Positions 1 to 7,902 of a DNA stretch of 58,665 nucleotides are shown here, in pieces; positions within the stretch are counted from its first letter, which is position 1; every line of letters begins with the position of its first letter. Source of the stretch: Rhodococcus maanshanensis NBRC 100610 (GTDB lineage Bacteria; Actinomycetota; Actinomycetes; Mycobacteriales; Mycobacteriaceae); NCBI RefSeq assembly GCF_001894865.1, contig NZ_BCXA01000046.1, positions 1 through 58,665 of the forward strand, read 5' to 3'. Below the pieces are notes generated by a model. The model saw nothing but the letters and a program-made list of their open reading frames with translations, was not told the origin of the DNA and did no database searches. The translations under genes and the position numbers were made by a program.

Positions 1-865
1 AGGCGGCGCCGGCGAGCCGATCCAAGGTCTCGGCCAGCTCCCCGGCCCGGCCGATCAGGTCGTTGCGCGCGGCGGGCAGGTTGTCGCGGGCGCGCGGACC
101 GGCGGTCGACGCCGCGTGAAGACCCGGGTCCTGGTCCAGGATCGCGTGGTAGAGGGCGACGAGGTCCGGGCTGGGGTCGACACCGAGCTCCTCGGCCAGG
201 ATCTCCCGCAACTGCCCGTAGCTCGCCAGCGCCTCGCTCTGCCTGCCGGCCCGGTACAGGGCCCGGACCTGGGCGGCACGGAGGCGCTCCCGCAGCGGAT
301 TGGCGGCGACCGACGGCCCCAGCTCGTCGGCCAGCAGGTCGTGCTCGCCGAGCTCGAGGCGGGCCTCGGCGTGGTCCTCGAGGGCGGTCAGCCGCAGTTC
401 ATCCAGGCGGGTGGCAGCCTCGCGCGCGAATCCCTCGTCGGCGAAGTCGACATAGGCGGGTCCCCGCCACAGCGCCAGCGCCTCCGCGAGCAGCGCGGCC
501 CGCTCGCGCGCATCGACGGCTGCGCGTGCCCGCGCGGTCAGCGTGACGAACTGGCCCGCGTCCACGGCGTCCGCCTCGACCCGCAGCAGGTAGCCGGGCG
601 GGCTGTATCCAACCAGGTCCCGGCCGCCCGGCTCCGCGCCTTCGAGGGCCCGGCGCAGCTGGGAGACCTTGGTCTGCAGGGTGTTCGTCGGGTTACCGGG
701 GAGGTCCCCACCCCACAGGTCGTCGGCCAGCCGCGCGGCCGTCACCGGCCGTCCGTGATGCACCAACAGGTCCGCCAACAGGGCACGAACCTTCACCTCG
801 GGGACCCGCACCGAGGCGCCGTCGGCGGTCCACACCGCGAGCGGACCGAGTACCCCGAAACGCAT
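1..865 (-). CDS. AfsR/SARP-type transcriptional regulator with BTAD domain (C-terminus cut by window)
   Basis: The reverse strand is open from an ATG at 865 to the window edge (288 codons seen, no stop). The first ~95 residues read as an OmpR/SARP-type winged-helix DNA-binding domain, with the typical run VKVRALLADLLVHHGRPV and then LRRALEG. Residues ~100-250 are a helical BTAD region (LWRGPAYVDF, RLDELRLTALEDHAEARLELG, YRAGRQSEALASYGQLREIL, LGVDPSPDLVALYHAIL). This is the AfsR/SARP/EmbR layout; full-length members usually continue into an ATPase or TPR region, which would lie outside the window. It is divergent from the reductase at 1037, a likely target. A TTACTG element about 7 nt before the ATG would fit a leaderless transcript, but this is weak. 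Confidence 0.85.
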   Translation of the reverse strand, partial: MRFGVLGPLAVWTADGASVRVPEVKVRALLADLLVHHGRPVTAARLADDLWGGDLPGNPTNTLQTKVSQLRRALEGAEPGGRDLVGYSPPGYLLRVEADAVDAGQFVTLTARARAAVDARERAALLAEALALWRGPAYVDFADEGFAREAATRLDELRLTALEDHAEARLELGEHDLLADELGPSVAANPLRERLRAAQVRALYRAGRQSEALASYGQLREILAEELGVDPSPDLVALYHAILDQDPGLHAASTAGPRARDNLPAARNDLIGRAGELAETLDRLAGAA

Positions 866-1036
866 TCGGCCACAGTAACCCAGCGGTCGGGCCTCTCACG
901 GTTCACCGTGCATGACCCCCCCAGCGAACCGTGCGCTGTTCGTGCGCGCCCGTCGGCACAGTGGTTTCCAGCGAGGCCGGAGGAACCGACCACCACCTCG
1001 ACTGTGAACCGACCACCGACCCCGAGAAGAGAACTC

Positions 1037-2071
1037 ATGACCGCGAACCAGACCGCCGCCACCCCGATCACCGGCCGCGAGATCCGCCTCGCGTCCCGCC
1101 CGGTCGGCGAGCCAGGGCCGGACAACTTCGAACTCGTCGAGGTCGCCATGCCCCGGCCGGGAGAGGGCCAGATCCTGGTCCGCAACACCTGGATGTCCGT
1201 CGATCCGTACATGCGGGGCCGCATGGACGCGGCCGAGTCCTACATCCCGCCGTTCCAGCTGGGCGCCGCCATGGACGGCAGTGCGGTCGGTGAGGTCGTT
1301 GCCTCGCGGTCGGAGACGATCCCCGTCGGCGCGACGGTGACCCACTTCCTCGGGTGGCGCGAGTACGCAGTTCTGGACGCGGCCGACGCCACCGTCATCG
1401 ACACCGCGATCGCGCCCGCCCAGGCCTACCTCGGGGTGCTCGGCACGACCGGCCTGACCGCGTACGCCGCCCTGACCGAGGTCGCACCGGTGCGGGAGGG
1501 CGACGTCGTCTTCGTCTCCGCGGCCGCAGGGGCCGTCGGGTCGGTTGCCGGCCAGATCGCACGGAAGTTGGGCGCCGTCAAGGTGATCGGATCGGCGGGC
1601 GGTCCGATCAAGACGAAGAAGCTGATCGCCGACTTCGGTTACGACGCCGCCATCGACTACCGGAACGGCCGGTTGGGCGAGCGACTCGCCGACTACGCCC
1701 CCGAGGGAATCGACGTCTACCTCGACAGTGTCGGCGGAGATCATCTCGAGGCAGCCATAGGGGCGGCACGCGTCGGCGGCCGGGTCGCCCTGGTCGGCGC
1801 GATCAGCACATACAACGACACCGCGCCCACTCCCGGTCCCACCAACCTGTTTCAGGCCGCCGCGAAGGAACTGACACTGCGGGGCATGCTGATCGGCTCG
1901 TACTTCCACCTGTTCCCGGAGTACATCCCCCTGGCCGCGGGCTGGCTCGCCGACGGGACGCTGCGCACCGAGGAGACCGTCGTGGACGGTCTCGAACAGG
2001 CCCCGGACGCCTTTCTCGGCGTGCTGCGCGGGGCCAACACCGGCAAGATGCTCGTCCGCCTCGGCGCCTGA
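1037..2071 (+). CDS. NADP-dependent medium-chain oxidoreductase (prostaglandin reductase / CurA-like)
   Basis: 344 aa. I chose the ATG at 1037, which follows a GAGAAGAGAA stretch; the frame is open far upstream but that part is non-homologous. The N-terminal GroES-like domain contains the family signature MSVDPYMRGRM (residues ~55-65). The Rossmann domain carries the nucleotide loop AAAGAVGSVAGQIA, then VKVIGSAGG and DVYLDSVGGDHLEAAI. The catalytic-zinc Cys/His ligands of true alcohol dehydrogenases are absent, as in the zinc-independent leukotriene B4 dehydrogenase / CurA / YncB group that reduces alpha,beta-unsaturated carbonyls with NADPH. ridA follows after 41 nt on the same strand, so the two are probably co-transcribed. 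The substrate is unknown. Confidence 0.9.
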   Translation: MTANQTAATPITGREIRLASRPVGEPGPDNFELVEVAMPRPGEGQILVRNTWMSVDPYMRGRMDAAESYIPPFQLGAAMDGSAVGEVVASRSETIPVGATVTHFLGWREYAVLDAADATVIDTAIAPAQAYLGVLGTTGLTAYAALTEVAPVREGDVVFVSAAAGAVGSVAGQIARKLGAVKVIGSAGGPIKTKKLIADFGYDAAIDYRNGRLGERLADYAPEGIDVYLDSVGGDHLEAAIGAARVGGRVALVGAISTYNDTAPTPGPTNLFQAAAKELTLRGMLIGSYFHLFPEYIPLAAGWLADGTLRTEETVVDGLEQAPDAFLGVLRGANTGKMLVRLGA

Positions 2072-2112
2072 GCCGGCCCTCGCCTGCCAACTCCCACGAA
2101 AGGAACCCTGCG

Positions 2113-2508
2113 ATGTCCCTCTCCCTCATCAACCCCGAGAACCTGCACGACCCGGTCGGATTCGGCTACAGCCACGTCGCCCGCACGCGCGGGGATCTGG
2201 TGTTCATCGCCGGCCAGTACGCCTCCGACGCCGACGGCCATGTCACCTCACCCGATTTCACCGACCAGGTCGAGCGGTCGCTGGCGAACCTGCGGACCGC
2301 GCTCTCGGCGGTGGGCCTCGACTTCCGCCACGTCGTCGCGCTCCGCACCCACATCGTCGACCACGACGCCGACAAGCTCGCGATCATCGCCAGGCTGATC
2401 GGCGAGATCTGGGGTGACCGGCCGCCGACCCAGACACTGACCGGGGTGGCCGCGCTCGCCCTCCCGGACATGCAGTTCGAGATCGACGCCGTGGCGGTCA
2501 CAGACTGA
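2113..2508 (+). CDS. RidA/YjgF/UK114 family protein
   Basis: 131 aa, normal for the family. It starts at an ATG 10 nt after an AAAGGAACC ribosome site. The RidA fold is visible in GDLVFIAGQYASDADGHVTSPDFTDQVERSL, ANLRTALSAVGLDFRHVVALRTHIVD and a C-terminal PTQTLTGVAALALPDMQFEIDAVAV. Classical RidA hydrolyses enamine/imine intermediates using an Arg before the C-terminal strand; this copy has TQTLTGV there, so it may belong to one of the Rid subfamilies without proven deaminase activity. It lies directly downstream of the reductase. Its stop overlaps the end of the convergent dehydrogenase gene by 11 nt (2498-2508). Confidence 0.88.
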   Translation: MSLSLINPENLHDPVGFGYSHVARTRGDLVFIAGQYASDADGHVTSPDFTDQVERSLANLRTALSAVGLDFRHVVALRTHIVDHDADKLAIIARLIGEIWGDRPPTQTLTGVAALALPDMQFEIDAVAVTD

Positions 2509-3505
2509 CCACCACCTTTCCCAAGGCCGCGCCCGAGGCGTAGTGACGGTAGGCGTCGGGGGCCTCGTCGAAGGCGAACACGCGGTCGATGACCGGGCGG
2601 ATCCGGTTCGCCTCGATGACGCGGTTCATCGCGAGGAACTGCGCGCGGCTGCCGACCGCGACGGCGCGCACCGTGGCACCGGAGGCGAACAACACCCGAG
2701 CATCGAGGGGCGGCGGTGCGTTGTCGGAGACGAAGCCCACGCAGGCGACGTGACCCGCTGTCGCCACCGCCATGAGTGACTGCTCCAGGAATCCGGTGAC
2801 GTCGACGACGCGGTCGGCGCCTCGCCCGCCGGTCAGGTCCCTGACCTCGCTCGCCCAGTCGGGCGTTGCCCGATAGTCGATGACCGCGTCGGCACCGAAC
2901 TCGGCCAGGCGGGCGGCCTTGGCCGGGCCGCTGGTGGTGGCGATCACCCTGGCGCCGAGCGCCTTCGCGAACTGGAGCGCGAACAGCGACACCCCGCCCG
3001 ATCCCTGCACGACCACGGTCTCCCCGGCACGCAGGCCGATCCCGTCGCCGGTCAGGGCGTTCCACGCGGTGACCGCGACGCAGGGCAGTGTCGCCGCCTC
3101 CTCGAAGGACAGGTGATCGGGGATCGGCACGAACTCGTCCTCGCCGAGCACCACGAACTCGGTGAGCATGCCGTCCAGCGAGCCGCCCCGCTGCGGCAGG
3201 TGTTCGGCCCCGAACGGCCCGTCCTGCCAGCTCGGGAACAGGGTGGCCGCGACGCGGTCACCGATCCGGGCCGCGCGGACCCCCGGTCCGACCGCGACGA
3301 CCTCGCCCGCCCCGTCCGACACCGGCACCACGTCCGGCTTCACGGGCAGCACATACGTGCCGCGCAGCACCAACAGCTCGCGGTAACTGAGCGAGACTGC
3401 GCGCACCGCGACCAGGACCTGCCCCTGGCCGGGAACCGGGACCTCGTGCTGCCGGATCCTCAGGCCGTCGATCCCGGCGCCCTCGTCGACGTGATAGCTA
3501 CGCAT
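2498..3505 (-). CDS. Zinc-independent NAD(P)-dependent alcohol dehydrogenase-like MDR protein
   Basis: 335 aa from an ATG at 3505, preceded by AAGGGAG at good spacing. The GroES-like N-terminus (IRQHEVPVPGQGQVLVAVRAVSLSYRELLVLRG) has Tyr-Arg-Glu where zinc enzymes have the catalytic Cys. The Rossmann loop is VVQGSGGVSLFALQFAKALGA, followed by VIATTSGPAKAARLAEFGAD. It therefore looks like a quinone-reductase-type MDR, but the catalytic reaction cannot be named. The start codon lies inside the last codons of the SnoaL-like gene (8-nt overlap), so the two are translationally coupled. Its 3' end overlaps ridA convergently. Confidence 0.88.
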   Translation of the reverse strand: MRSYHVDEGAGIDGLRIRQHEVPVPGQGQVLVAVRAVSLSYRELLVLRGTYVLPVKPDVVPVSDGAGEVVAVGPGVRAARIGDRVAATLFPSWQDGPFGAEHLPQRGGSLDGMLTEFVVLGEDEFVPIPDHLSFEEAATLPCVAVTAWNALTGDGIGLRAGETVVVQGSGGVSLFALQFAKALGARVIATTSGPAKAARLAEFGADAVIDYRATPDWASEVRDLTGGRGADRVVDVTGFLEQSLMAVATAGHVACVGFVSDNAPPPLDARVLFASGATVRAVAVGSRAQFLAMNRVIEANRIRPVIDRVFAFDEAPDAYRHYASGAALGKVVVSL

Positions 3506-3926
3506 CGGCGTTCTCCCTTCGGATTCCGGTGTCGGTGGTGTCGGTGTCGGTGGCAAGCGGAACCTCGCCCGCGGTCTTGCTGTAGCCGAGCGCCTCTACG
3601 ATCAGACCGTCGCGGACCCGCATGAGGTTCACGCCCTCCACCCAGTCGGCGGGGCCGTCGCCGAAGCGGTACCGCCAGCGGATCGTCGCCCGGTCCCCGG
3701 CCACCACCACCTCCTGGGGCCGGAACTGGGTGGTGCGGTCCGCCACGAGCGCTCCCCACCAGGCCAGGCAGGCCGCGCGGCCCTCGACGCGCTCCCCGAT
3801 CGGGGCAGGCTGGACCGACTCCATCACGCAGTCCTCGCCGATCAGGTCGGTGAGCAGCCCGGGGTCGGCGTCGATGAAGGCTCGGTTGAAGAGATCGATG
3901 ACATCGGTGGTGGTGCGGAGCGACAT
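3498..3926 (-). CDS. SnoaL-like / NTF2-fold protein
   Basis: 142 aa from the ATG at 3926. The sequence fits the NTF2-like cone fold: an N-terminal helix (TTTDVIDLFNRAFIDAD), LLTDLIGEDCVME, GRAACLAWWGALVAD, then strands RATIRWRYRFGDGPADWVEGVNLMRVRDGLIVEALGYS. Such proteins include limonene-epoxide hydrolase relatives, polyketide cyclases and small accessory proteins of dehydrogenases, so no reaction is assigned. The last ~20 residues are Asp/Thr-rich and probably disordered. It is the first gene of a two-gene operon with the MDR gene and is divergent from the TetR gene at 4018, with inverted and direct repeats between them. Confidence 0.85.
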   Translation of the reverse strand: MSLRTTTDVIDLFNRAFIDADPGLLTDLIGEDCVMESVQPAPIGERVEGRAACLAWWGALVADRTTQFRPQEVVVAGDRATIRWRYRFGDGPADWVEGVNLMRVRDGLIVEALGYSKTAGEVPLATDTDTTDTGIRRENADA

Positions 3927-3942
3927 GGTGACAATCCCATCA

Positions 3943-3991
3943 GTAGATAGAACGTTCGGTCTCCTCGAAATATATAGAACGGTTGATCTAC
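3943..3991. promoter_or_regulatory. Candidate TetR operator in the SnoaL/TetR divergent promoter
   Basis: GTAGAT (3943-3948) and ATCTAC (3986-3991) form outer inverted arms. Inside are two direct copies of ATAGAACG (3947-3954 and 3974-3981), the first within the 8-bp palindrome GAACGTTC. AT-rich TATATAGA lies at 3971-3978, suitable as a -10 for the rightward TetR gene, and TATCTA on the minus strand is suitable for the leftward operon. A TetR regulator divergent from its target commonly binds such a spot; the assignment is inference. Confidence 0.5.
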
Positions 3992-4017
3992 CCGTCAACA
4001 CCTGGAAGGCTGGCCTC

Positions 4018-4587
4018 ATGAGCACCCGCACCGCACCCGGGCCACGAGAGCGCCTGCTGGACGCCGCCCAGGAGCTGACCTACAGCCACGGCATGGGCGT
4101 CGGCGTCGACACGCTCCTCAAGTCCGCAAGCGTGGCGCGGCGTTCCCTGTACGAGCACTTCGGCGGCAAGGACGGGCTGATCGCTGCAGTGCTCGAGCGC
4201 AGCACCGCCGAGGACGAGGCCGACTACCAGCGGACGATGCGCGCCGCGGGCGAGAACCCGCGCGATCGCCTGCTGGCCATCCTCGACAGGCTCGCCGAGG
4301 TCATCGCCCAGCCCGGCTTCCGAGGGTGCCGCTACCTCGCCGCCGACCTGGCGCTGGCCGACCCCGACCATCCAGGGCACGCCGTCACCCGCGCCTACCG
4401 CGAGCGCGTGCACTGTCTCCTCGAAGCGGAGTTCGTCGCCCTCGGGCACCCGCGGCCCGCGCACGCGGCCGATCAGTTCCTGCTGCTCATCGACGGCACG
4501 CTTGCGGCCGGGGTCACCCGGCCCGACACCGACCCCGCGGCCTCCGCCCGCGAGCTGGCCGGGCAGATCCTCGACGTCCCGCGCTAG
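4018..4587 (+). CDS. TetR family transcriptional regulator
   Basis: 189 aa. ATG at 4018. The N-terminal helix-turn-helix domain is clear: RERLLDAAQELTYSHGMGVGVDTLLKSASVARRSLYEHFGGKDGLIAAVL (residues ~10-60). The C-terminal ligand domain includes PGFRGCRYLAADLALADPDHPGH, a pattern common in TetR proteins next to small oxidoreductase or SnoaL-like genes. It is transcribed away from the SnoaL-MDR operon, so repression of that operon and of itself is the natural reading. The inducer is unknown. A strong hairpin follows the stop. Confidence 0.92.
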   Translation: MSTRTAPGPRERLLDAAQELTYSHGMGVGVDTLLKSASVARRSLYEHFGGKDGLIAAVLERSTAEDEADYQRTMRAAGENPRDRLLAILDRLAEVIAQPGFRGCRYLAADLALADPDHPGHAVTRAYRERVHCLLEAEFVALGHPRPAHAADQFLLLIDGTLAAGVTRPDTDPAASARELAGQILDVPR

Positions 4588-4601
4588 AACCGCCGCTCGC
4601 C

Positions 4602-4632
4602 CCCGTCACGGCAGTCGAACCGCCGTGACGGG
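4602..4632. terminator. Bidirectional hairpin terminator between convergent TetR and SDR genes
   Basis: CCCGTCACGGC at 4602-4612 pairs perfectly with GCCGTGACGGG at 4622-4632 across a 9-nt loop. It lies between stops at 4587 (+) and 4640 (-). There is no clear T-tract, as is usual in high-GC actinobacteria. Confidence 0.65.
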
Positions 4633-4639
4633 CTGCGGC

Positions 4640-5440
4640 TCAGCGCAATCCGTGGCGGCGCGCCACCAGCTTCTCGACCATCGTCCGCGGCAGCACGCGG
4701 CGCAGGGCGAAGGTCACCGGGGCGTTGCTGCCCACCGCGTAGAGCTGCTTGGGCCGGTCGGCCTCGATCGCCTTCACGACGGTCTCGGCCACCTTCTGCC
4801 CGGTGATGCCCGCGCGCTCGTTGGCGTCGAGCGCGGCGATCATGGTCCGGTACTCGTCCGTGTACGGCGATCCGTCGGCGAGGTAGTGGGTGCGGCGCTC
4901 GCCGATGCCGGTGCTGATCGACCCCGGCTCCACCGTGGTGATCCCGACGCCGTAGGGCGCGACCTCCCGCCTGGCCGCGGTCGCGAAGCCCTTGATCGCC
5001 GCCTTGGTGGCGACATAGGACGAGCGGTAGGCCAGCGGGAAACTGGCCAGCATCGAGCCGACCATGACGACCCGCCCGTACCCGCGCGCACGCATCCCGG
5101 GCAGCACGAGCTGGGTGAGCCGGACCGCGCCGAAGACGTTGGTCTGGAAGAGCCGCTCGACCGCCTCCATCGGAAGCTCCTCGATCGGCCCGCTCTGACT
5201 CTCCCCGGCGTTGTTGACCAGGACGTCCACCTCGCCCGCCGCGGCGGCGCACGCCTCGATGCTCGCCGGGTCGGTCAGGTCGAGGGCCAGGTACTCGACG
5301 CCGGCGATGGGGTCGCCGATCGACGAGGGGTTCCTGCTCGTGCCGAACACCCGATACCCCCGGCCGACAAGAGCTTTCGCCACCGCCGCACCGATACCGG
5401 AGGACGCCCCGGTCACCAGTGCGGTGCGCGTACCGGTCAC
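4640..5440 (-). CDS. Short-chain dehydrogenase/reductase (SDR)
   Basis: 266 aa from a GTG at 5440 that overlaps the stop of the upstream FAD gene as GTGA. Rossmann motif TALVTGASSGIGAAVA at the N-terminus, LALDLTDPAS, the NNAG motif in VDVLVNNAGESQSG, catalytic Ser in VVMVGSMLAS, and the YxxxK motif in SSYVATKAAIKG. After the active site come EPGSISTGI and a C-terminal tail (LRRVLPRTMVEKLVARRHG) like those of SDRs acting on lipophilic substrates. It is the last gene of the TetR > FAD-dehydrogenase > SDR operon, which suggests successive redox steps on one hydrophobic, perhaps steroid-like, compound. Confidence 0.9.
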   Translation of the reverse strand: MTGTRTALVTGASSGIGAAVAKALVGRGYRVFGTSRNPSSIGDPIAGVEYLALDLTDPASIEACAAAAGEVDVLVNNAGESQSGPIEELPMEAVERLFQTNVFGAVRLTQLVLPGMRARGYGRVVMVGSMLASFPLAYRSSYVATKAAIKGFATAARREVAPYGVGITTVEPGSISTGIGERRTHYLADGSPYTDEYRTMIAALDANERAGITGQKVAETVVKAIEADRPKQLYAVGSNAPVTFALRRVLPRTMVEKLVARRHGLR

Positions 5441-7101
5441 GCGAGCTCCCGCGCCAGCGCCCGGCCCGCCGCGCGGCCGGAGAAGATGCATCCGCCGAGG
5501 AAGGTCCCCTCGAGGGCGTTGTAGCCGTGCACCCCGCCGCCGCCGAAGCCGGCGACCTCGCCCGCCGCGTACAGCCCGTCGAACGGCTCGCCGTCGGCGC
5601 GGATCACCTGCGAGTCCAGGTTGGTCTCGAGCCCACCGAGGGTCTTGCGGGTGAGGATGTTCAGGCGCACCGCGATCAGCGGTCCGTGCTCGGGGTCGAG
5701 CAGCCGGTGCGGCTTGGCGACCCTGGTGAGCTTGTCGCTGCGATACTGCCGCGCGTTGGTGATCGCCATCCGCTGCAGGTCCTTGCCGAACTTGTTGTCG
5801 AACTGGCGATCTCGGGCGAGGACCTCACCCTCGACCTGATCGAAGTCGAGCTGCGGGCCACGGGCGATCTTGTTCATCCCGTCGACCAGCTCGCGCAGGT
5901 TGTCCGCCACCACGAAGTCGACGCCGTGCTGCTTGAACGCCTCGACCGGACCGGGCGCCCCCTTGGCCAGCCGGCTGCGCAGCAGCAGCTTGACGTCCTT
6001 GCCTGTGACGTCGGGATTCTGCTCGGAGCCCGACAGCGCGAACTCCTTCTCGATGATCGACTGGGTGAGGATGTACCAGGAGTAGTCGTGCCCGGTCGCG
6101 AGGATCGCCTTCATCGTCTGATTCGTGTCGAAGCCGGGGAAGTTCGGCGCGGGTAGCCGGTGCCCGGTGGCGTCGAGCCACAGCGACGACGGGCCCGGGA
6201 TGATGCGGATGGCGTGGTTCGGCCAGATCGGGTCCCAGTTGACGATGCCCTCGGTGTAGTGCCACATGCGATCGCGGTTGACGATGTTGCCGCCCGCGTT
6301 CTCGGTGATGGCCAGCATCCGGCCGTCCACGTGCGCGGGCACGCCCGAGATCATCGTCTCCGGCGCAGGGCCGACCCGCTCGGTCGGCCAGTTCTTGCGC
6401 ACCAGGTCGTGGTTGCCGCCGATCCCGCCGGACGTGACGATCACCGCCTTGGCACGGAACTCGAACTCGCCCACGGCGGTTCGCGAGGACGCCTTGCCCC
6501 GCTCGAGATCCGTCGGCTCCAGAACGGTCCCCCGGACACCGACGACCGCGCCGTCCTCGACGATCAGCTCGTCGACCTGATGCCGGAACTCGAAGTCGAC
6601 CAGGCCCCGCTTCTCGCCCTCGAGAACCGGCTCGGCGAAGATGCGCACGACCTCCGGCCCGGTGCCCCAGGTGAGGTGGAACCGGGGCACCGAGTTGCCG
6701 TGCCCGGCAGCGCTTCCGCCGCCACGCTCGGCCCACCCGACGGTCGGCACGACCTTGAGCCCGAGCTCACGCAGGTACTCCCGCTTCTCGGTCGCGGCGA
6801 AGTCGACGTAGGCGCGCGCCCACTGCCGCGGCCAGTGATCCTCGCGTTCGCGGTCGAATCCGGCCGATCCCATCCAGTCCGCCAGCGCCAGCTCGTGGGA
6901 ATCCTTGATCCCCAGCCTGCGCTGCTCGGGGGAATCGACGAAGAACAGGCCTCCGAGCGACCAGAATGCCTGCCCACCAAGGTTGTTGCGGTTCTCCTGG
7001 TCGATCACCAGCACCCGGCGTCCGGCCTTCACGAGCTCGTGGGTGGCCACCAGTCCGGCCAGGCCCGCCCCCACCACGATGACATCGGCGTTCACATTCA
7101 C
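5437..7101 (-). CDS. FAD-binding dehydrogenase (fumarate reductase / KstD-like flavoprotein)
   Basis: 554 aa from a GTG at 7101 that overlaps the TetR stop as GTGA. N-terminal FAD motif DVIVVGAGLAGLVATHELVKAGRRVLVIDQE; then GGQAFWSLGGLFFVDSPEQRRLGIKDS. A mid-protein VIVTSGGIGGNHDLVRKNWP and a C-terminal GLYAAGEVAGFGGGGVHGYNALEGTFLGGCIFSGRAAG complete the FAD-binding fold of the fumarate reductase/3-ketosteroid dehydrogenase superfamily. It resembles mycobacterial proteins of the Rv0785 type (from memory), whose substrate is not firmly known. The tight operon with a TetR and an SDR argues for a catabolic role. Confidence 0.9.
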   Translation of the reverse strand: MNVNADVIVVGAGLAGLVATHELVKAGRRVLVIDQENRNNLGGQAFWSLGGLFFVDSPEQRRLGIKDSHELALADWMGSAGFDREREDHWPRQWARAYVDFAATEKREYLRELGLKVVPTVGWAERGGGSAAGHGNSVPRFHLTWGTGPEVVRIFAEPVLEGEKRGLVDFEFRHQVDELIVEDGAVVGVRGTVLEPTDLERGKASSRTAVGEFEFRAKAVIVTSGGIGGNHDLVRKNWPTERVGPAPETMISGVPAHVDGRMLAITENAGGNIVNRDRMWHYTEGIVNWDPIWPNHAIRIIPGPSSLWLDATGHRLPAPNFPGFDTNQTMKAILATGHDYSWYILTQSIIEKEFALSGSEQNPDVTGKDVKLLLRSRLAKGAPGPVEAFKQHGVDFVVADNLRELVDGMNKIARGPQLDFDQVEGEVLARDRQFDNKFGKDLQRMAITNARQYRSDKLTRVAKPHRLLDPEHGPLIAVRLNILTRKTLGGLETNLDSQVIRADGEPFDGLYAAGEVAGFGGGGVHGYNALEGTFLGGCIFSGRAAGRALARELA

Positions 7102-7742
7102 ACTTCCTCGCTGTAGTTGCGCAGCACGCTCACGAACAGGTTCGTGCGCGCCCGGCGGACGGTGTCACTTTCTGGTTCCATCAGGCATTGGACGGTGGTC
7201 CCGTCGTGCACGGCCACCAACGCCCGGCCGAGGGCTTGCGGATCCGTCGCTCGCCGCCCGACACCGGCAAGGCCCGCCTCGACGAGCGGCAGGATGGTGG
7301 CCAGGATCGCGTTCTCCCGCGCGGCCATCACCCGCTTGAGCGACGGGTTCCTGAGGGCGTGGGCGGTGAACTCCGCGGTGATCCGGTACCACCGGTCGTC
7401 GACAGGGATGGCCTCGAGCAGCGCGGCAGTCATCGCCTCGAGCGTGACCGGGCCCTGCTGCTTCGCGCGGGTCGCGACGTCCGCCTCCCGGACGTCGATG
7501 AGCATCTGCGCCGACCGCTGCTCCCACATAGCCAGGAACAGCTCGTCGAGGGAGGCGAAGTTCGAATAGAAGGCACCGCGCGTATAGCCGGCGCGTTCGC
7601 AGACCTGTTCCACCGTCGAGCGCCCGAAGCCCTCATCGGCGAAGACGAGCAGCGCGGCGTCGAGCAGCCGCTCCCGCGTCTGGATGCGGCGTTTCGTCAC
7701 ACGCTTTGGCGTCGCGGACCCGGCCGTGCCGTCCACTCGCAT
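7098..7742 (-). CDS. TetR family transcriptional regulator (operon leader)
   Basis: 214 aa from the ATG at 7742, with AAGGAG upstream; a longer in-frame start (7784) lacks a ribosome site. HTH domain: TRERLLDAALLVFADEGFGRSTVEQVCERAGYTRGAFYSNFASLDELFLAMW. The C-terminal half includes WYRITAEFTAHALRNPSLKRVMAARE. Its last codon plus stop form GTGA with the start of the FAD gene, so regulator and enzymes are made from one message. Autoregulation is likely, given the dense palindromes upstream at 7778-7816. Confidence 0.92.
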   Translation of the reverse strand: MRVDGTAGSATPKRVTKRRIQTRERLLDAALLVFADEGFGRSTVEQVCERAGYTRGAFYSNFASLDELFLAMWEQRSAQMLIDVREADVATRAKQQGPVTLEAMTAALLEAIPVDDRWYRITAEFTAHALRNPSLKRVMAARENAILATILPLVEAGLAGVGRRATDPQALGRALVAVHDGTTVQCLMEPESDTVRRARTNLFVSVLRNYSEEV

Positions 7743-7777
7743 CAGCCGCTCCTTCCCGACACACCACGGGACAGTTC

Positions 7778-7816
7778 GATACATTTTTGCATCCGATGCG
7801 GAACCGTATCAGTTCC
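7778..7816. promoter_or_regulatory. Candidate operator/promoter of the TetR-FAD-SDR operon
   Basis: Three nested dyads: GATAC (7778-7782) with GTATC (7806-7810); GCATC-c-GATGC (7789-7799); and GGAAC-7nt-GTTCC (7800-7804 / 7812-7816). The block lies 36-75 nt upstream of the TetR start on the minus strand, the right place for autoregulation. Which dyad is bound is unknown. Confidence 0.45.
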
Positions 7817-7847
7817 AGTGCGCCCCGTCTCGGGAATCGGATGGTGG

Positions 7848-7892
7848 CCGCAGACGAAAGCCCCCGGCAGGTCCGGGGGCTTTCGTCTGCGG
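7848..7892. terminator. Strong hairpin terminator downstream of the ABM-domain gene
   Basis: Perfect 20-bp arms at 7848-7867 and 7873-7892 around a 5-nt loop (core AAGCCCCCGG / CCGGGGGCTT). It lies just beyond the stop of the minus-strand gene 7903-8514 and before the promoter of the next minus-strand operon, so it separates the two units. Confidence 0.8.
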
Positions 7893-7902
7893 TTCGGATT
7901 CG

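Noticed and set aside
116-1036. Long N-terminal extension of the reductase frame
   Set aside because: The frame is open by GC bias and lies antisense to the BTAD regulator; homology begins at the ATG at 1037.
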